Origin: Actinomadura opuntiae
GTDB taxonomy: Bacteria > Actinomycetota > Actinomycetes > Streptosporangiales > Streptosporangiaceae
DNA length: 64,000 bases
Assembly: GCF_030283205.1 (NCBI RefSeq)
Contig: NZ_JASNWF010000006.1
Span: 62,001-126,000 of the forward strand
Direction of reading: 5' to 3'
Below the pieces are notes generated by a model. That model did not search any database. It saw only the letters and a list, made by a program, of their open reading frames with translations, and had not been told where the DNA came from. Shown in pieces: positions 53,801-64,000 of the stretch (the first letter of the stretch is position 1; each line of letters begins with the position of its first letter). The translations under genes were made by a program, and so were the position numbers.

Positions 53801-55613
53801 CGTCCATCAACTGGGTGGCCATCCCAACCCACTGAGACCCCTGCCCGGGGAACACGAACACCGTCTTCGCGGCGCCCGAGGTGGTACCCCTGATCAGCCG
53901 GGGGTCCGGCCGATCCTCCGCGAGCGCGCCCAGGGCCTCGATGAGGTCGCCGCGTTCGCGGCCGAGGACGACCGCACGGTGATCGAGGCTCGCCCGCGCG
54001 GCGAGCGCCCGGCCCACCTGCGCGGGGGTCTGCTCGGGATGACCGGCCAGGTGTTCGCGCAGCCGTCCGGCCTGAGCGCGTAGGGCCTCCTCGGTGTGGC
54101 CGGACAGCGGCCACGCGACCGGACGGTCCGCCGGTTCCCCGCCGGCCTGTGCCTGGCCGTCCTGCGCGCGCTTCTCCCGCGCCCCACCGTCCCCGCCCGC
54201 CTCCTCGGCCGGGGTCACTTCCGCCGCGGGCGCCTGCTCGATGATGACGTGCGCGTTGGTGCCGCTGATCCCGAACGCCGAGACGGCGGCACGGCGCGGA
54301 CGCTCGTCCTCTTCCCAGGGGACGGGCTCAGTGAGCAGGCGGACCTTCCCGGCGGACCAGTCCACGTGCGGCGTCGGCTCGCCGACGTGGAGGGTCTTGG
54401 GCAGCAGGCCGTGCCGCATGGCCATCACCATCTTGATGATCCCGGCGACCCCGGCCGCGGCCTGGCTGTGACCGATGTTCGACTTCACCGAACCCAGCCA
54501 CAGCGGCCGGTCGCGGTCCTGCCCGTAGGTCGCGATCAGAGCCTGCGCCTCGATCGGGTCGCCGAGCGTGGTGCCGGTGCCGTGCGCCTCGACCGCGTCG
54601 ATGTCGGCGGTGTTCAGCCCCGCACTGGCCAGGGCCGCGTTGATCACGCGTTGCTGCGACGGCCCGTTCGGCGCGGTGAGGCCGTTGCTGGCGCCGTCCT
54701 GGTTGACCGCCGACCCGCGGATCGTGGCCAGGACCGGGTGGCCGTTGCGCCGCGCGTCCGACAACCGCTCCAGCAGCAGCATCCCGGCGCCCTCCGCCCA
54801 GCCGGTGCCGTCGGCGGTCGCGGCGAACGGCTTGCACCGCCCGTCGGGCGCCAGCCCGCGCTGCCGGCTGAACTCCAGGAACATCCCCGGCCCGGCCATG
54901 ATCGTGGCCCCGCCCGCCAGCGCGAGCGTGCACTCGCCGGCGCGCAGGGACTGGCACGCCTGGTGCAGCGCGACCAGCGACGACGAGCACGCGGTGTCCA
55001 CGGTGACGGCCGGGCCCTCCAAGCCGAGCGTGTAGGCGATGCGGCCCGACGCGACGCTGGTGGTCGTGCCCGTGAGCAGGTACCCCTCGACGCCCTCCGC
55101 GCCCCGGTGGCACAGCGACACGTACTCCTGGCCCGCCACGCCCGCGAACACGCCCGTCTGCGAGCCGCGCAGCGACGTCGGGTCGATCCCGGCGTCCTCC
55201 AGCGCCTCCCAGGCGATCTCCAAGAGCAGGCGCTGCTGCGGGTCGATGGCGAGGGCCTCGCGCGGGCTGATGCCGAAGAACGCCGGGTCGAACCCGGTGG
55301 CCTCGTGCACGAAGCCGCCGTGCCGCGTGTAGGTCCTGCCGACCGCGGCGGTGTCGGGATCGGGGTCGTACAGGCGCTCCACGTCCCAGCCCCGGTCGGC
55401 GGGGAACTCCGTGACCGCGTCGCCGCCCGCGGCGACCAGGTCCCACAGCGCCCCGGGGGAGTCGGACGCGCCCGGATAGCGGCACGCCATCCCGACGATG
55501 GCCAGCGGCTCCCGCCTGCGCAGCTCGATGCGGCGGAGCCGCCGCTGAGCCTGGTGCAGGTCGGAGGTCACGCGCTTGAGGTAGTCGCGGAGCTTGTCCT
55601 CGTTCGTCGCCAT
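44814..55613 (-). CDS. PKS-B: two-module type I PKS (KS-AT-DH-KR-ACP x2), both methylmalonyl
   Basis: 3599 residues. The docking helix is [19 protein letters not shown]. Module B1: KS (Cys near 208), AT GHSQGE near 675 and YASHS near 776 (methylmalonyl), DH His in [11 protein letters not shown] near 981 and Asp in [10 protein letters not shown] near 1148, B-type KR (LDD, Tyr in [12 protein letters not shown] near 1573), ACP Ser near 1737. Module B2: KS from about 1801 (Cys near 1974), AT GHSQGE near 2429 and YASHS near 2529 (methylmalonyl), DH near 2720 where [11 protein letters not shown] has Ala for the conserved Pro, Asp in [10 protein letters not shown] near 2885, B-type KR (LDD, Tyr near 3302), ACP Ser near 3468. 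The C-terminus [13 protein letters not shown] is a docking end for PKS-C. Both ATs contain the repeated cassette. Predicted output is C18(Me)=C19-C20(Me)=C21 if the B2 DH works. GAAGG lies upstream of the start. Domain calls are firm. Confidence 0.95.
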   Translation of the reverse strand: MATNEDKLRDYLKRVTSDLHQAQRRLRRIELRRREPLAIVGMACRYPGASDSPGALWDLVAAGGDAVTEFPADRGWDVERLYDPDPDTAAVGRTYTRHGGFVHEATGFDPAFFGISPREALAIDPQQRLLLEIAWEALEDAGIDPTSLRGSQTGVFAGVAGQEYVSLCHRGAEGVEGYLLTGTTTSVASGRIAYTLGLEGPAVTVDTACSSSLVALHQACQSLRAGECTLALAGGATIMAGPGMFLEFSRQRGLAPDGRCKPFAATADGTGWAEGAGMLLLERLSDARRNGHPVLATIRGSAVNQDGASNGLTAPNGPSQQRVINAALASAGLNTADIDAVEAHGTGTTLGDPIEAQALIATYGQDRDRPLWLGSVKSNIGHSQAAAGVAGIIKMVMAMRHGLLPKTLHVGEPTPHVDWSAGKVRLLTEPVPWEEDERPRRAAVSAFGISGTNAHVIIEQAPAAEVTPAEEAGGDGGAREKRAQDGQAQAGGEPADRPVAWPLSGHTEEALRAQAGRLREHLAGHPEQTPAQVGRALAARASLDHRAVVLGRERGDLIEALGALAEDRPDPRLIRGTTSGAAKTVFVFPGQGSQWVGMATQLMDEHPAFRDHMHACADALAPHTNWSLIDTLNDTHHPHLDRLDIVQPALFAVMTSLAHLWQTHHTHPHAVIGHSQGEIAAAYTAKALTLTDAATIIALRSKALTTLSGQGAMMSVPLPAAEVAERITRWGDRLGVATVNGPSSTVVAGDPIAVQDLFDEYRAEEVRARKIPVDYASHSPQVEEIRAELHQALAGITPRRSEIDFYSTVTGEPLDTTQLDAEYWYQNLRQTVQFEQATRRLLDDGHTTFIEVSPHPVLTVGVQETADDAGRDVTVVGTLRRNEGGTERLLTSFATAYTGGATVDWAPGRTAADPSSVKLPTYAFQRQRYWLDAAAGGYSPPAGHSGTDHPFLGSVVALAGGEELVLTGRLSASGHPWLAEHTVDGVPVLPGTALVELALEAARAAGCAGVDELTLESPMVLPADGAVRLQLRVGPPDDSGRRAVGIHSQPDDAPMDADWARHASGELACEDVAAVPEPPAVWPPEGAEPLDLGALYERLADQGYGYGPAFGGLREAWRLGDEVFAEVQLGDEHDAAAARFGIHPALLDAAFHPTLGVMSAADGTVLPFSWSGIRLSARGATGLRVSVSPVGAGAVRVSLTDLDGGPVATVGSVGFRAAASVNPGGGESLLRLDWTELATSGAQGEDAADAASRWAVLGPDGAGIPGAARYQDLSALLESAADPLPEVVFVPCPESDGLGGAAPEAVRQACHEVLALIQAWLADERLAAARLVLVTRGAVAAGGTVPDPVGAALWGLLRSAQAEQPARFVLVDLPEAGALADAAALLPGALALDEAQLALRGDAVLAPRLVREPAVPSAVPDGLAGGTVLVTGATGLLGGLVARHLAAEHGVRHLLLASRRGADAPGAAALAADLAALGAEASLVACDASDRTALAGLLGAVPAERPLVAVVHAAGVLDDGLLPSLTPDRVDAVLRPKVDAAWNLHELTRDLDLAAFVLFSSATATLGITGQAAYTAANAFLDALAERRRAAGLAATSAAWGPWADASDMTGHLDEADLGAMTLGAMAPLTAEQGLALFDAVWAGGPPAPVLTRLDPAALRDQGRSGLLAPVLRGLVPASARRAGGGDGSWARRLAGASEAERDRLLLELVRNLVAGVLKHGSPETIAADRPFKEVGFDSLTAVELRNQLSAATGLRLPATLVFDHPTPGALARRLRDELPGRERNGAAAPARTPVRAATDNEPIAVVAMACRYPGEVRTPEDLWRLLADGRDAIGGFPSDRGWDVDGLYDPDPDAAGKVYAREGGFIEGADGFDAEFFAMSPREAMATDPQQRLLLEASWEVVERAGIDPASLRGSRTGVFTGVMYDDYRGRLNPAPEGYEGYLATAMTTSVASGRVAYSLGLEGPAVTIDTACSSSLVALHQACHALRRDECTLALAGGATVMATPTVFLAFSRQRGLAPDGRCKPFAAAADGTGWGEGAGILLLERLSDAERNGHPVLAVIRGSAVNQDGASNGLTAPNGPSQQRVIRDALASAGLNTADIDAVEAHGTGTTLGDPIEAQALIATYGQDRDRPLWLGSVKSNIGHTQAAAGVAGIIKMVMAMRHGLLPKTLHVDEPSPHVEWDGGDVALLTEPVAWERGERPRRAGVSSFGISGTNAHVIIEQAPAAAPAAEAAAEPEAPDTAAATAPPVAWPLSARTETALRAQAEQLDVFLDAEPSVEPTGVAHALATTRTAFEHRAVVVGPDRSALRSGLAALAQGAQAPNLVQGAAREPGKTVFVFPGQGSQWVGMATQLMDEHPAFRDHMHACADALAPHTNWSLIDTLNDTHHPHLDRLDIVQPALFAVMTSLAHLWQTHHTHPHAVIGHSQGEIAAAYTAKALTLTDAATIIALRSKALTTLSGQGAMASIALPADEVQDLLAPHREHLDIAAVNGPSSTVISGKAGPVEQVLAECEAKGVRARRIPVDYASHSPQVEEIRAELLETLAGITPHRSEIDFYSTVTGQPLDTTQLNAEYWYQNLRQTVQFERTTRTLLDDGHTTFIEASPHPVLTMGVQDTLEAAGAADGTAVLGTLRRDDGGFDRFLTSLAEAHVRGVRVAWNTSHPRPVALPTYPFQRRRYWLEDVREAPMLDTVVELADGRGVHSGRISQRTHPWLADHAVTGTVVLAGAAFTALALQAGDAGGHRRVEELTLRAPLPIPERQPVEVQLTLDPVDDAGRRAFTVHARADEDEPWTAYATGTLVAAAAPAPAALGGQWPPADAVPVELGGFYEHLADHGYEYGPAFQGLTAVWRDGDDLYAEVALPEQAHGSAAHFALHPALLDAALHPLLLSGVSDELRLPFAWEGVTVHATGATELRVRLSPTGPRTTRLALADATGAPVADIDALTVRPVRPEQLAGALNGPRRSRHLYQLDWLPARAADAAPPDTSLPVYGAPQLTAALRQAGLAAHNVTDLDDITEPATILVAPRIESADPPAAARRAAEHMLGLVQELLPDTGGHRLAVITHGAVAVRETDRPDLAAAPVWGLLRTAQTEEPGRFAVIDVDDDPASLRAVPEALAEDEPQVAIRGGVRHVPRLARRHADGAGTGPLVDPGETVLITGGTGALGAHLARHLVAHHQARDLVLVSRRGPDADGAAELLAELTRDGATVTIAACDTADAASLTDLFRRHRPTTVIHAAGVLDDATLPALTAERLRTVFEPKVDAAWNLHLLAQDDTVRRFVLFSSIAGSIGPSGQGNYAAANAFVDALAAHRRALGLPATALSWGRWREASGMTGMLAEADLTRMSRNGVAPLSTEEGLALFDQAVAADRAVLLPARLDLPALHAQADAGLLPAVLRGLVRSTARARTANAADPRALADRLERLDEADQERTLVEVVRETVATVLGHGAPETVDAGRAFREMGFDSLTAQELRNRLNAATGLRLPATLVFDHPTATALARHLRGALAPAGGGARPGGLSAELDRLESALAALTPDGLPEAIPDDVERDRITMRMKGLLARWNDVRGAGPRESAELLESASDDELFDFLDQRLGGRP
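47430..47470 (-). other. Altered DH active-site motif in module B2 (Pro to Ala)
   Basis: The DH motif HxxxGxxxxP reads [11 protein letters not shown] here: His and Gly are kept, Pro is Ala, and the following residues (AAFTALAL) also differ from the usual GTAFVELAL. The catalytic Asp segment [10 protein letters not shown] is intact. Reduced or lost activity is possible but not shown. Confidence 0.6.
48190..48605 (-). repeat. Methylmalonyl-AT cassette, copy in module B2
   Basis: Near-identical to 37892-38307 (C2) and 53479-53866 (B1), with only scattered single-base differences in about 390-416 bp. Sequence on both sides diverges sharply. Confidence 0.85.
53479..53866 (-). repeat. Methylmalonyl-AT cassette, copy in module B1
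   Basis: Third copy of the cassette. A second shared patch at 53062-53234 matches 37501-37678 in module C2 (the [13 protein letters not shown] end of the AT). The stretch between the two patches is divergent, giving a mosaic AT. Confidence 0.85.
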
Positions 55614-55657
55614 GTCAGTTGCACGCCTTCGCGATCCCAGGGCCGCCGTCGATGCGG

Positions 55658-58600
55658 TCAGCTCGTGCCGAGTTCGTTGTCGATGAAGTCGAAGATCTCG
55701 TCGTCGCTGGCGGACTCCAGCGCCCGGTCCACCGCCGCGCCGTCGCCCGTGCGCCCGCCGGCCTCGTCCTCCTCCGCGCCGAGGACCCGGGCCAGCAGCC
55801 GCTGGAGGCCCGCCGCGAGTTTGGCCTGCACGGCCTCGTCGAGCGGGACCGTCTGGAGGGCCCGTTCGAGGCCGTCGAGGTCGGCGAGCACCGGCGGCTC
55901 TGGGTCGGGCGCGTCGTCGTCGACCAGTTCGGCCTGGAGGTGCTCGGCGAGCGCGGTGGGGGTGGGGTAGTCGAACAGGACGCTCGCCGGGAGCCGCAGC
56001 CCGGTCGCCTTGTTGAGCCGGTTGCGCAGCTCGATGGCGGTGAGCGAGTCGAACCCGAGCTGCTTGAACGCCTGCCCCGCGTCGATCGACTCGGGGTCGG
56101 GATGCGCGAGGACGGTCGCCGTGTGCGTCCGGATGAGGTGCAGCAGCATGTGCCGTCGCCTGCCCGGCGTCTGCCCGGCGAGCCGGTCGGCGAGGGACGC
56201 GCCGCCCGCCGCCGGTTCCGGGGCGCCACCGGACGCGGCCCCGGGCGCCGCGGTGGCCGCCGGCCGCCGAGGCGTCCTCAGGTGCGCCGGGATGAGGAAC
56301 GCCCGCGGCCCGGCGAGGGCGCCGCTGAAGAGCGCGAGGGCCTCCTCGGTGCCGAGCGGCGCGATGCCGGTGCGGTCCATCCGGGCGATGTCGCTCTGCC
56401 CGAGATGGCCGGTCATCCCGCTGGTCTCGGCCCACAGCCCCCAGGCCAGCGAGGTGCCCGGGAGTCCCTCGGCGTGGCGGTGCCGGGCCAGGGCGTCGAG
56501 ATAGGCGTTGGCGGCCGCGTAGTTCGCCTGGCCCGCCGTGCCCACCGTCCCGGTGATGGAGGAGAAGAGCACGAAGTGGCTGACGTCGTGGTCACGGGCG
56601 AGGGTGTGCAGGTTCCACGCGGCGTCGATCTTCGGTTGGAGGGTGGCGTGGAGCTGCTCGGGAGTGAGCGCGCTGAGCGTGGCGTCGTTGAGGACGCCCG
56701 CGGTGTGGACGACGGCGGTGGGCCGGTGCTTGTGGAACAGGTCGGCGAGGCCCTGCGCGTCGGTGGTGTCGCAGGCGGCGACGGTGACGGCGGCGCCCTG
56801 CCGGGTGAGTTCGGCGTGCAGGTCGGCGGCGCCGTCGGCCTCGGGACCGCGCCGGCTGACCAGGACGAGGCTCCGTGCCCGGTGGTGGGCGACCAGGTGG
56901 CGGGCGACGTGCCCGCCGAGGGCGCCCGTGCCGCCGGTGATCAGGATCGTCCCGTCCGGGTCCAGGACGGGCGGCATGGTCAGCACCAGCTTGCCGGTGT
57001 GCCGCGCCTGGCTCATGAGGCGGAACGCCTCGGGCGCCTCCCGGACGTCCCACGCCGTCACCGGAAGCGGGCGCAGCACGCCCCGCTCGAACAGGTCCCC
57101 GAGCGCCGCCAGCATCTCCTGGACGAGGCCGGCCGGCAGCTCCGCCAGGTCGAAGGCGGCATAGGAGACCCCGGGATGCGCGGCGGCGACCTCGGCCGGG
57201 TCCCGGACGTCGGTCTTGCCCATCTCCAGGAAGTGGCCACCGCCCGGCAGCAGCCGCAGCGAGGCGTCCACGAACTCGCCCGCGAGCGCGTCGAGCACGA
57301 CGTCCACGCCGGTGCCGTCCGTGGCGTCCATGAACCGCGGCTCGAACTCCAGCGTCCGCGACGAGGCGATGTGGTCGTCGTCGAGCCCCAGCCCGCGCAG
57401 CACGCTCTGCTTCTCCGGGCTCGCCGTGCCGAACGGCTCCGCGCCCAGATGCCGCACGAGCTGGAGCGCCGCCATCCCGACCCCGCCGGTCGCGGCATGG
57501 ACGAGCACCTTCTGCCCGGGGCGGACGCGGGCCAGCCCGCACAGCGCGTGGTAGGCGGTCAGGTACACCGTCGGCGCGGACGCGGCCTCGACGAACGACC
57601 AGCCCGCGGGCACCCGCGCCAGCATGCGGTGATCGGTCACGGCCACCGGGCCGAACGAGCCCGGGAACACCCCCATCACCCGGTCGCCGGGGGCCGGCCA
57701 GGTCACGTCCGCCGCCACCTCGGTGACGACCCCGGCGCCCTCCTGCCCGAGCCGCCGCTCCCCGGGGATCATGCCGAGCGCCATCACCACGTCGCGGAAG
57801 TTGATCCCGGCCGCGCGGACCGCGATGCGGACCTCGCCGGGCTCCAGCGGGCGGAGCGCGTCGGGATTGTCCACGGCCCGCAGGTTCTCCAGCGTGCCCC
57901 GGCCGACCACGTCCACCCGCCACGCGTCCCCGGGCGGCGGCGTGATCTCCCCGTCCGCCGTGGCGGGGACGATGTGCGGCGTGCAGAGCGTGCCGTTGCG
58001 GATCGCGAGCTGCGGATGCCCGGCATGGACGGCGCCGGGAATCATGCGATGCGAGGCGTGGTCGTCGTCGGTGTCGATGAGGACGATGGCGTCCGGATTC
58101 TCGGTCTGGGCGGTGCGGACGAGCCCCCACAGCGGAGCCGTCGTGAGGTCGGGCCGTTCCCCGGACCGGACCGCGACGGCGTTCGCGGTGACGACGGCGA
58201 GGCGGTGCGGGGTCTCGCCGGCCAGCCAGTCCTGGAGCAGGCGAAGGGCCCGCTCGGTGGCCTGGTGTGCCTCGGCCGGAGTGTGGACGGTGCCGGGCCG
58301 CGGCGCCGTGAGGACCGTGGTCGGCTCGGTGAGTGCGGCGAGGTCCGTCAGGTCGTACGCGGGCAGACCCGCCGCCTGGAGAGCCTCGGTGAGGTGCGGC
58401 GCGTCAAAGACCGGAACGACGGACACCGGCGCGTCGGCAGGCTCCGGCTGCGCCCGCCATTCGAGCCGGTGCAGGTGCCGCTGCGGGACGAGGCCCCCGG
58501 CGGGCAGTGCCCGGATGTCCAGAGCGTCGATCGCGGCGACGGGCGCGCCCGCCGGATCCGTGACCGTGACACTGCCACCCGACCTGTGCACCCGCAGGCC

Positions 58601-61600
58601 GGTGACCCCGGAAGCGTGCACCGAGACACCGTTCCAGACGAACGGCAACCGCAACGTCCCGCCGGTACCGCCGATCAGGAACGTGTGCAGCGCGGCGTCC
58701 AGCAGGGCGGGATGCACGAGATGGCCCGCGCCGTCCACGCCGGTCACCGGCCCCACCTGGGCGTAGATCTCGTCGCCGTCCCGCCAGGCCGCCGTCAGGC
58801 CACGGAAGGCGGGGCCGTACTCGTAGCCGACCTCGGCGAGACCGTCGTAGAAACCGTCCAGGTCGACCGGCTCCGCGCCGGCCGGTGGCCACTGGTCGAG
58901 CGACGCCGGCGCCGCGGGCGCCGGTGGCGCCAGGACACCGGTCGCATGCCGCGTCCAGGACTCGTCACCCTCCACCCGGGCATGGACCTCGAACGGCCTG
59001 CGCCCGGCCTCCCCGGGCGCCTCGACCGCGATCTGTAGCTCCACCGCCCCGTCATCGGGCAACGGCAGCGGCGCCTCAAGGACGAGTTCCTCGAGATGCT
59101 CGGCCCCGCAACGACGACCTGCCTGCAGCGCGGCCTCGGCGAACACCGTCCCCGGGACGAGCGGCGAGCCCGCGATGGTGTGATCGGACAGCCAGGGCTG
59201 CTCGTCCACCGACAGCAGCGCGTGGAACAGGTGCCGCCCGTCCGGAAGATCGAGAGCGGCGGAGAACGGCTGCCGTTCCGCGGTCTGGTTCAGCCAGTAA
59301 GGCCGGTTCTGGAAGGCGTACGTGGGAAGCCGCACCGGCCGGGGATGAGGCGCCGGATAGAGGCGCGCCCAGTCGGGTTTGGGTGCGTGGGCGGCGGCGG
59401 TGAGTGTGGTGTGGGTTTCGGGGTGTCCGTTGCGGAGTGCGGGGGTGAAGGTGGCGTCGGTGAGGGTTTCTTGGGCCAGGGCGGTGAGGACGGGGTCGGG
59501 TCCCAGTTCGATGTAGGTGGTGGCGCCGTGTTTGTGGAGTGTGGTGATGCCGTCGGCGAAGCGGACGGTGTGGCGGACGTGTTGGACCCAGTAGTCGGCG
59601 TCGAATTGTTGAACGATTTCGCCGGTGAGGTTGGAGACGACCGGGATGGTGGGAGCGCGGTAGGTCAGGGAAGCGGCGGTGGTGTGGAAGTGGTCGAGCA
59701 TGCCGTCCATGTGGTGGGAGTGGAAGGCATGGCTGACGGTGAGCCGTTTGGTCTTGCGTCCTCGCGCTTTGAACTCTTCGGCGACTCTGCTGACTTCTTC
59801 GTCGTCTCCGGAGATGACGAGGGAGTCGGGGGTGTTGATGGCGGCGATTAGTTCCGCGTCGATTTCGTTTTCGGTGGCTTGGATGGCGATCATGGCGCCG
59901 CCGCCGGGCAGGTCTTGCATCAGGCGGGCGCGGGCGGCGACCAGGGTGCAGGCGTCGGGGAGGGTGAGGGCGCCGGCGAGATGTGCGGCGGCCAGTTCCC
60001 CGATGGAGTGGCCGAGCAGATAGTCCGGCCGCAGCCCCAAACTCTCCAGGAGCCGGGCGAGGGAGACTTGAAGGGCGAACAGGCTGGTCTGGGTGTAGAG
60101 GGTTTGGTTGAGGTCGTCGGGGTCGACGCCGCGCAGGTCCAGGCCGATGTGTTCGCTGATCTGGTCGAACGTCTCGGCGTAGATGGGGAAGGTGTCGTAC
60201 AGCTCTTGGCCCATGCCGGGGCGTTGGCTGCCTTGTCCGGTGAGCAGATAGGCGACCTTGCCCGTGCCTGCTGTGCCGTGGACGAGGCCGGGGTGGGAGT
60301 GGCCGTCCGCGAGGGCTGCCAGCGCCTCATGGTGATCGGCGAAGAGCAGGGCGCGGTGGGTGAAGGTGGTGCGGGTGGTGGCCAGTGAGTACCCGACCCG
60401 GTCCACAGGCTCGTCGGTGAGGTGATTGCGGAGCCGGGCGGCCTGATCGCGCAGGGCGGCGGGGGACTTGGCGGAGATCGGCCAGACGATCGGGTCTGGT
60501 GTGTGTCCTGTGTCGGGTTCTTCGGTGGCGGGTGGTTGTTCGAGGATGACGTGGGCGTTGGTACCACTGATGCCGAAGGAGGAGACGGCGGCGCGGCGCG
60601 GGTGGCCGTTCTCCTTCCAGGCCACCGGTTCGGTCAGCAGGTGGACCTTGCCGCTGTCCCAGTCGACATGGGGACTGGGCTGGTCGATGTGCAAGGTCTG
60701 CGGCAGGAGACCGTGTCGCATGGCCATGATCATCTTGATCACGCCAGCAACACCTGCGGCGGCTTGCGTGTGGCCAAGGTTCGATTTGATCGACCCCAAC
60801 CACAGCGGCTGTTCGCGGTCCTGCCCGTAGGTGGCGAGTAGCGCCTGAGCCTCGATCGGGTCGCCCAGCGTCGTCCCCGTACCGTGCGCCTCGACCGCGT
60901 CCACGTCCTTCGTCGACAACCTTGCGGCGGCCAAGGCCGTCCTGATGACGCGTTCCTGCGATGGGCCGTTGGGTGCAGTGAGACCGTTGCTGGCACCGTC
61001 CTGATTGATTGCCGACCCGCGCACGACCGCGAGCACGGGGTGTCCGTTGCGCTGCGCGTCCGACAGGCGTTCAAGGAGCAGCAATCCAGCGCCTTCGGCC
61101 CAGCTGGTTCCATCGGCGCCCGCAGCGAAGGACTTGCAGCGGCCGTCGGCGGCAAGGCCGCGCTGGCGGCTGAAGGCGATGAAGACGCTCGGCGTGGCCA
61201 TGACGGTGGCGCCGCCGGCCAGGGCGAGCGTGCATTCGCCGGTGCGGAGAGCGTTGCAGGCTTGGTGGAGGGCGACCAGCGAGGACGAGCACGCGGTGTC
61301 GACGGTGACGGCCGGTCCTTCCAGCCCGAGCGTGTAGGAGATCCGGCCGGACGCGACGCTGCTGGTGATCGCCGTCGCCAAGTAGCCCTCGAAGCCTTCC
61401 TGCGACGCGCTGATCCGGGGCTTGTAGTCGTCGTACATCACGCCGACGAAGACTCCGGTCTGGCTGCCGCGCAGGGCCGCGGGCTCGATGCCGGCGTTCT
61501 CCAGCGTTTCCCACGCGGTCTCCAGCAGGAGCCGCTGCTGGGGCTCCACCGCGAGCGCCTCGCGGTGGCTGATCCCGAAGAACTCGGGGTCGAAGTCACC

Positions 61601-64000
61601 GGCGTCGCTGAGGAAGCCGCCGTGCCGGGAGTAGGACGTGCCGACCGCGTCGGGGTCCGGGTCGTACAGGGCGCGCAGGTCCCAGCCGCGGTCGCCGGGG
61701 AACTCGACGATGGCGTCGCGGCCGTCGGCGACCAGCGACCACAGCTCCTCGGGCGTGCGGACGTCGCCGGGGTAGCGGCAGGCCATGGAGACGATGGCGA
61801 TCGGGTCGTCGGCGGGCGCGGCGGTTCGGTCGGTAGAGGCGATGGCGGCGGTGGCGGCCGCGCGCCGTCCGAAGAGCTCCTGCCGCAGGTGCTCGGCCAG
61901 CGCGGCGGGGCTCGGATGGTTGAACAGGACGGTCGACTGGAGGTTCAGGCCGGTCGCCTTGTTGAGGCGGTTGCGCAGCTCCACCGCGGTGAGGGAGTCG
62001 AAGCCGAGCTGCTTGAACGCCTGGTCCGCGTCGATGCTCTCCGGCTCGGGATGCGCGACGACCGTGGCGGTGTGCCGGCGGACGAGCTGGAGCAGCGCCT
62101 CGCGCTGCCGCTCCTGCGGGAGGTCGGCGAGCTGCCGGTCGAGGGGCCGTTCGTCGGCGGTGGGCCGGGGACGCGCGGCCAGCATCGGATGGTCGGCGGC
62201 GCCGAGCCGCGCCGGAATGTGGTGGGCGGAGCCGCTGCCGATCGTCGCGCTGAGCAGCGCGAGCGCCTGCTCCGTGGGCAGGGGCAGGATCCCGGTCCGG
62301 TTCATCCGGGCGAGGTCGGCGTCGTCGAGCCTGCCCGCCATCCCGGCGGACTCCGCCCACAGTCCCCACGCGAGCGAGACGGCGGGAAGTCCCAGCTCGC
62401 GCCGGTGCCCGGCCAGCGCGTCCAGGTAGGCGTTGGCCGCCGCGTAGTTGGCCTGCCCGGCCGTGCCCAACGTGGCCGTGACCGACGAGAAGAGGACGAA
62501 GGACGTCAGGTCGAGGTCGCGGGTCAGCTCGTGCAGGTTCCACGCCGCGTCGACCTTGGGCTCGAGGACGCCGTGCAGCCCTTCCGGAGTGAGCGCGGTG
62601 AACGTCGCGTCGTCGAGGGTTCCCGCGGCATGGATCACCGCGGTGAGCGGATGGCCGTCCGGAACGCCGTCCAGCACTCGCCGCAGCCGGTCGCGGTCCG
62701 AGGTGTCGCACGCTTCGACGCGCACCTCGGCGCCCAGGCCGGTCAGTTCGTCCACGAGCGCGCCGGCACCGGCGGCGCCGGTGCCGCTTCGGCTGACCAG
62801 GAGCAGATGGCGGACGCCGTGGTCGGTCACGAGATGGCGCGCGACGAGGCCGCCCAGGGTTCCCGTCCCACCGGTGATGAGCACGGTGCCGTCCGGCCTG
62901 AACGGTTCGGCGGTGGCGGGCCACTCGGTCGCCCGCGTGACGTGCGGGGTGTGGAGGACGCCACCGCGGAGGGCGATCTGGGGGGCACCGGCCTGCAAGG
63001 CATGGGGGAGCAGATGCCGGGATTCCGCGTCGGTGCCGATCAGGGTGATGGCGCCGGGGTTCTCGGTCTGCGCGGAGCGGACGAGCCCCCACAGCGGTGC
63101 GGTCGTGAGGTCGGTCGTGGTGGCGTCGGTGGTGACGAACGCGAGCCCGTGCGGGCGGTCGGCGGCCAGCCACCCCTGGAGAAGGACGAGAGCGTGCTCG
63201 GCGGCGTGGTGAACCTCGGCCGGGGTGTGGTCCGAGGGGGGAGGCGGCCCGGTCAGAACGGTTGTCGGCTCGGTGAGCGCGGCCGGGTCGGCCAGGTCGT
63301 AGGCCTGCAGACCGGCCTCCTGGAGCGCCGCCGTGAGATGCGGGGCCCGGTAGACCGGCAACGGAGCGGCGACGGGCTCGGGCGGCGTCCGCATCGGCCG
63401 CCATTCGAGCCGATGCAGGTGCTGGGGCCGTGCGGCGGCCACCGGGCGAACGGCCAGTTCCCCGATCGCCGCGACGGGCGCGCCGGTCGCGTCGGTGATG
63501 CTGATCGTGGTGGCGTCCTCGTGCGGGACGACGCGGACACGCAAGGTCGCCGCCGTCGTCTCATGGAGGGTGACCCCGGTCCAGGCGAACGGCAGGCGAA
63601 GCCGATCCGACGACCCGGTGAGCAGGAACGGGTGGAGAGCCGCATCAAGGAGCGCGGGATGGACGGAGAAGCCGTCGTCATCCGCGATCCGTTCGATCTC
63701 GGCATAGATCTCGCCGTCGTGCTCCCAGGCTCGGCTCAATCCCCGGAAGGCCGGGCCGTATTCGTATCCCAGCCCGGCCAAGCGCTCGTACGCGTCGCCC
63801 AACTCCATCGCGGAGGCGCCCGGAGGCGGCCACGACGCCACGGGCTCGGTGCTCCACGATTCCGCGGCGGCCAGGAACCCGGTCGCATGGCCGGTCCACT
63901 CGTGCGCGTCCTGCTCGTTCCGGGACGCGATCGTGATCGGCCGTCGCCCGCGCTCGTCCTCGCCGCCGACAGTGACATGCAGGACCGTCACGGTGTCGTG
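55658..64000 (-). CDS. PKS-A: type I PKS, 3' part (…DH-KR-ACP, KS-AT-DH-ER-KR-ACP); 5' end outside window
   Basis: About 2780 codons are visible; the frame is open through the right edge, so the start is outside. Module A1 remnant: the later part of DH ([10 protein letters not shown] near 63635), B-type KR (GGTGTLG near 62865, Tyr in [13 protein letters not shown] near 62440), ACP LGFDS near 61997. Module A2: KS (start near 61800, Cys near 61295), AT GHSIGE near 60005 and HAFHS near 59725 (malonyl), DH His in [11 protein letters not shown] near 59180 and Asp in [10 protein letters not shown] near 58700, ER about 57910-57010 with ATGGVGMA near 57475, KR GGTGALG near 56930 with Tyr near 56525 (LND in place of LDD), ACP LGFDS near 56050. 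The C-terminus [13 protein letters not shown] docks to PKS-B, 44 bp downstream. A2 should add a saturated CH2-CH2 unit; A1 a double bond. The extender choice of A1 lies outside the window. Confidence 0.93.
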   Translation of the reverse strand, partial: HDTVTVLHVTVGGEDERGRRPITIASRNEQDAHEWTGHATGFLAAAESWSTEPVASWPPPGASAMELGDAYERLAGLGYEYGPAFRGLSRAWEHDGEIYAEIERIADDDGFSVHPALLDAALHPFLLTGSSDRLRLPFAWTGVTLHETTAATLRVRVVPHEDATTISITDATGAPVAAIGELAVRPVAAARPQHLHRLEWRPMRTPPEPVAAPLPVYRAPHLTAALQEAGLQAYDLADPAALTEPTTVLTGPPPPSDHTPAEVHHAAEHALVLLQGWLAADRPHGLAFVTTDATTTDLTTAPLWGLVRSAQTENPGAITLIGTDAESRHLLPHALQAGAPQIALRGGVLHTPHVTRATEWPATAEPFRPDGTVLITGGTGTLGGLVARHLVTDHGVRHLLLVSRSGTGAAGAGALVDELTGLGAEVRVEACDTSDRDRLRRVLDGVPDGHPLTAVIHAAGTLDDATFTALTPEGLHGVLEPKVDAAWNLHELTRDLDLTSFVLFSSVTATLGTAGQANYAAANAYLDALAGHRRELGLPAVSLAWGLWAESAGMAGRLDDADLARMNRTGILPLPTEQALALLSATIGSGSAHHIPARLGAADHPMLAARPRPTADERPLDRQLADLPQERQREALLQLVRRHTATVVAHPEPESIDADQAFKQLGFDSLTAVELRNRLNKATGLNLQSTVLFNHPSPAALAEHLRQELFGRRAAATAAIASTDRTAAPADDPIAIVSMACRYPGDVRTPEELWSLVADGRDAIVEFPGDRGWDLRALYDPDPDAVGTSYSRHGGFLSDAGDFDPEFFGISHREALAVEPQQRLLLETAWETLENAGIEPAALRGSQTGVFVGVMYDDYKPRISASQEGFEGYLATAITSSVASGRISYTLGLEGPAVTVDTACSSSLVALHQACNALRTGECTLALAGGATVMATPSVFIAFSRQRGLAADGRCKSFAAGADGTSWAEGAGLLLLERLSDAQRNGHPVLAVVRGSAINQDGASNGLTAPNGPSQERVIRTALAAARLSTKDVDAVEAHGTGTTLGDPIEAQALLATYGQDREQPLWLGSIKSNLGHTQAAAGVAGVIKMIMAMRHGLLPQTLHIDQPSPHVDWDSGKVHLLTEPVAWKENGHPRRAAVSSFGISGTNAHVILEQPPATEEPDTGHTPDPIVWPISAKSPAALRDQAARLRNHLTDEPVDRVGYSLATTRTTFTHRALLFADHHEALAALADGHSHPGLVHGTAGTGKVAYLLTGQGSQRPGMGQELYDTFPIYAETFDQISEHIGLDLRGVDPDDLNQTLYTQTSLFALQVSLARLLESLGLRPDYLLGHSIGELAAAHLAGALTLPDACTLVAARARLMQDLPGGGAMIAIQATENEIDAELIAAINTPDSLVISGDDEEVSRVAEEFKARGRKTKRLTVSHAFHSHHMDGMLDHFHTTAASLTYRAPTIPVVSNLTGEIVQQFDADYWVQHVRHTVRFADGITTLHKHGATTYIELGPDPVLTALAQETLTDATFTPALRNGHPETHTTLTAAAHAPKPDWARLYPAPHPRPVRLPTYAFQNRPYWLNQTAERQPFSAALDLPDGRHLFHALLSVDEQPWLSDHTIAGSPLVPGTVFAEAALQAGRRCGAEHLEELVLEAPLPLPDDGAVELQIAVEAPGEAGRRPFEVHARVEGDESWTRHATGVLAPPAPAAPASLDQWPPAGAEPVDLDGFYDGLAEVGYEYGPAFRGLTAAWRDGDEIYAQVGPVTGVDGAGHLVHPALLDAALHTFLIGGTGGTLRLPFVWNGVSVHASGVTGLRVHRSGGSVTVTDPAGAPVAAIDALDIRALPAGGLVPQRHLHRLEWRAQPEPADAPVSVVPVFDAPHLTEALQAAGLPAYDLTDLAALTEPTTVLTAPRPGTVHTPAEAHQATERALRLLQDWLAGETPHRLAVVTANAVAVRSGERPDLTTAPLWGLVRTAQTENPDAIVLIDTDDDHASHRMIPGAVHAGHPQLAIRNGTLCTPHIVPATADGEITPPPGDAWRVDVVGRGTLENLRAVDNPDALRPLEPGEVRIAVRAAGINFRDVVMALGMIPGERRLGQEGAGVVTEVAADVTWPAPGDRVMGVFPGSFGPVAVTDHRMLARVPAGWSFVEAASAPTVYLTAYHALCGLARVRPGQKVLVHAATGGVGMAALQLVRHLGAEPFGTASPEKQSVLRGLGLDDDHIASSRTLEFEPRFMDATDGTGVDVVLDALAGEFVDASLRLLPGGGHFLEMGKTDVRDPAEVAAAHPGVSYAAFDLAELPAGLVQEMLAALGDLFERGVLRPLPVTAWDVREAPEAFRLMSQARHTGKLVLTMPPVLDPDGTILITGGTGALGGHVARHLVAHHRARSLVLVSRRGPEADGAADLHAELTRQGAAVTVAACDTTDAQGLADLFHKHRPTAVVHTAGVLNDATLSALTPEQLHATLQPKIDAAWNLHTLARDHDVSHFVLFSSITGTVGTAGQANYAAANAYLDALARHRHAEGLPGTSLAWGLWAETSGMTGHLGQSDIARMDRTGIAPLGTEEALALFSGALAGPRAFLIPAHLRTPRRPAATAAPGAASGGAPEPAAGGASLADRLAGQTPGRRRHMLLHLIRTHTATVLAHPDPESIDAGQAFKQLGFDSLTAIELRNRLNKATGLRLPASVLFDYPTPTALAEHLQAELVDDDAPDPEPPVLADLDGLERALQTVPLDEAVQAKLAAGLQRLLARVLGAEEDEAGGRTGDGAAVDRALESASDDEIFDFIDNELGTS
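59366..60463 (-). repeat. Malonyl-AT cassette, copy in module A2
   Basis: Third copy of the malonyl-AT cassette, close to 31928-33025 (D1) and 42030-43028 (C1). Similarity to C1 continues into the 3' part of the KS (about 60535-60895), so the conserved block here spans the KS/AT boundary. Confidence 0.8.

Noticed and set aside
44814..56435. PKS-B starting at 56435 rather than 55613
   Set aside because: The extra stretch is an out-of-frame reading of the PKS-A end. The docking helix [14 protein letters not shown] at 55613 is the normal start of such proteins.

Overview
The window is a stretch of a large modular type I polyketide synthase (PKS) locus from a very high-GC actinomycete. Evidence for this is the strongly G/C-ending codon use, GGAGG-type ribosome sites, and cis-AT PKS modules with actinomycete-type docking ends. 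The genus cannot be fixed from the sequence. Every supported gene lies on the minus strand, so transcription runs from the right edge to the left edge. Gaps between genes are 6-67 bp and one pair overlaps by 4 bp, which is what a single operon looks like. No tRNA, rRNA, insertion sequence or CRISPR array was seen.

Layout in transcription order. PKS-A (64000-55658, 5' end outside the window) carries the end of module A1 (DH-KR-ACP) and module A2 (KS-AT-DH-ER-KR-ACP). PKS-B (55613-44814) has two KS-AT-DH-KR-ACP modules. A 79-codon DUF5988-like gene follows (44746-44507). PKS-C (44478-34480) begins with module C1, whose DH and KR are wrecked by in-frame deletions, and continues with C2 (KS-AT-DH-KR-ACP). 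PKS-D (34473-24091) has two DH-KR modules. PKS-E (24065-17550) is one fully reducing module. PKS-F (17520-7546) has F1 (KS-AT-KR-ACP) and F2 (KS-AT-DH-KR-ACP). PKS-G (7522-3188) is KS-AT-inactive KR-ACP and has no thioesterase. Then come an FAD monooxygenase-fold protein (3159-1642), a FabH/KASIII-like ketosynthase (1627-569), a free acyl carrier protein (522-298), and the start of a 2-oxoacid-dehydrogenase-E2-type acyltransferase (301 to the left edge).

How the genes fit together (inference). A KASIII-like enzyme, a free ACP and an E2-type acyltransferase next to a PKS that lacks a thioesterase is the signature of tetronate formation. In that chemistry a beta-ketoacyl chain is condensed with glyceryl-ACP, and the ring hydroxyl is then acylated and eliminated to an exocyclic methylene. 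The last PKS module has a dead KR, so it should deliver the required beta-ketoacyl thioester. Reading the modules back from the carboxyl end predicts a C3 ketone, C4=C5, 6-methyl, 7-hydroxyl, saturated C8-C9, a C10=C11-C12=C13-C14(Me)=C15 triene, a C17 ketone and a C18(Me)=C19-C20(Me)=C21 diene. C4=C5 plus the C10-C13 diene is an ideal set for a decalin-forming [4+2] reaction. C18-C21 could be the diene for spiro-ring closure onto the exocyclic methylene. The best hypothesis is therefore a spirotetronate-type pathway, with the FAD protein a candidate decalin-forming cyclase of the PyrE3/ChlE3 kind. The exact product is not recognised. The glyceryl-loading FkbH-like gene, elimination enzyme, PKS loading module and any sugar genes must lie outside the window.

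A second layer of interest is PKS evolution. Two AT cassettes, one for methylmalonyl and one for malonyl, each occur three times almost unchanged inside otherwise divergent modules. They carry a codon signature unlike their surroundings.
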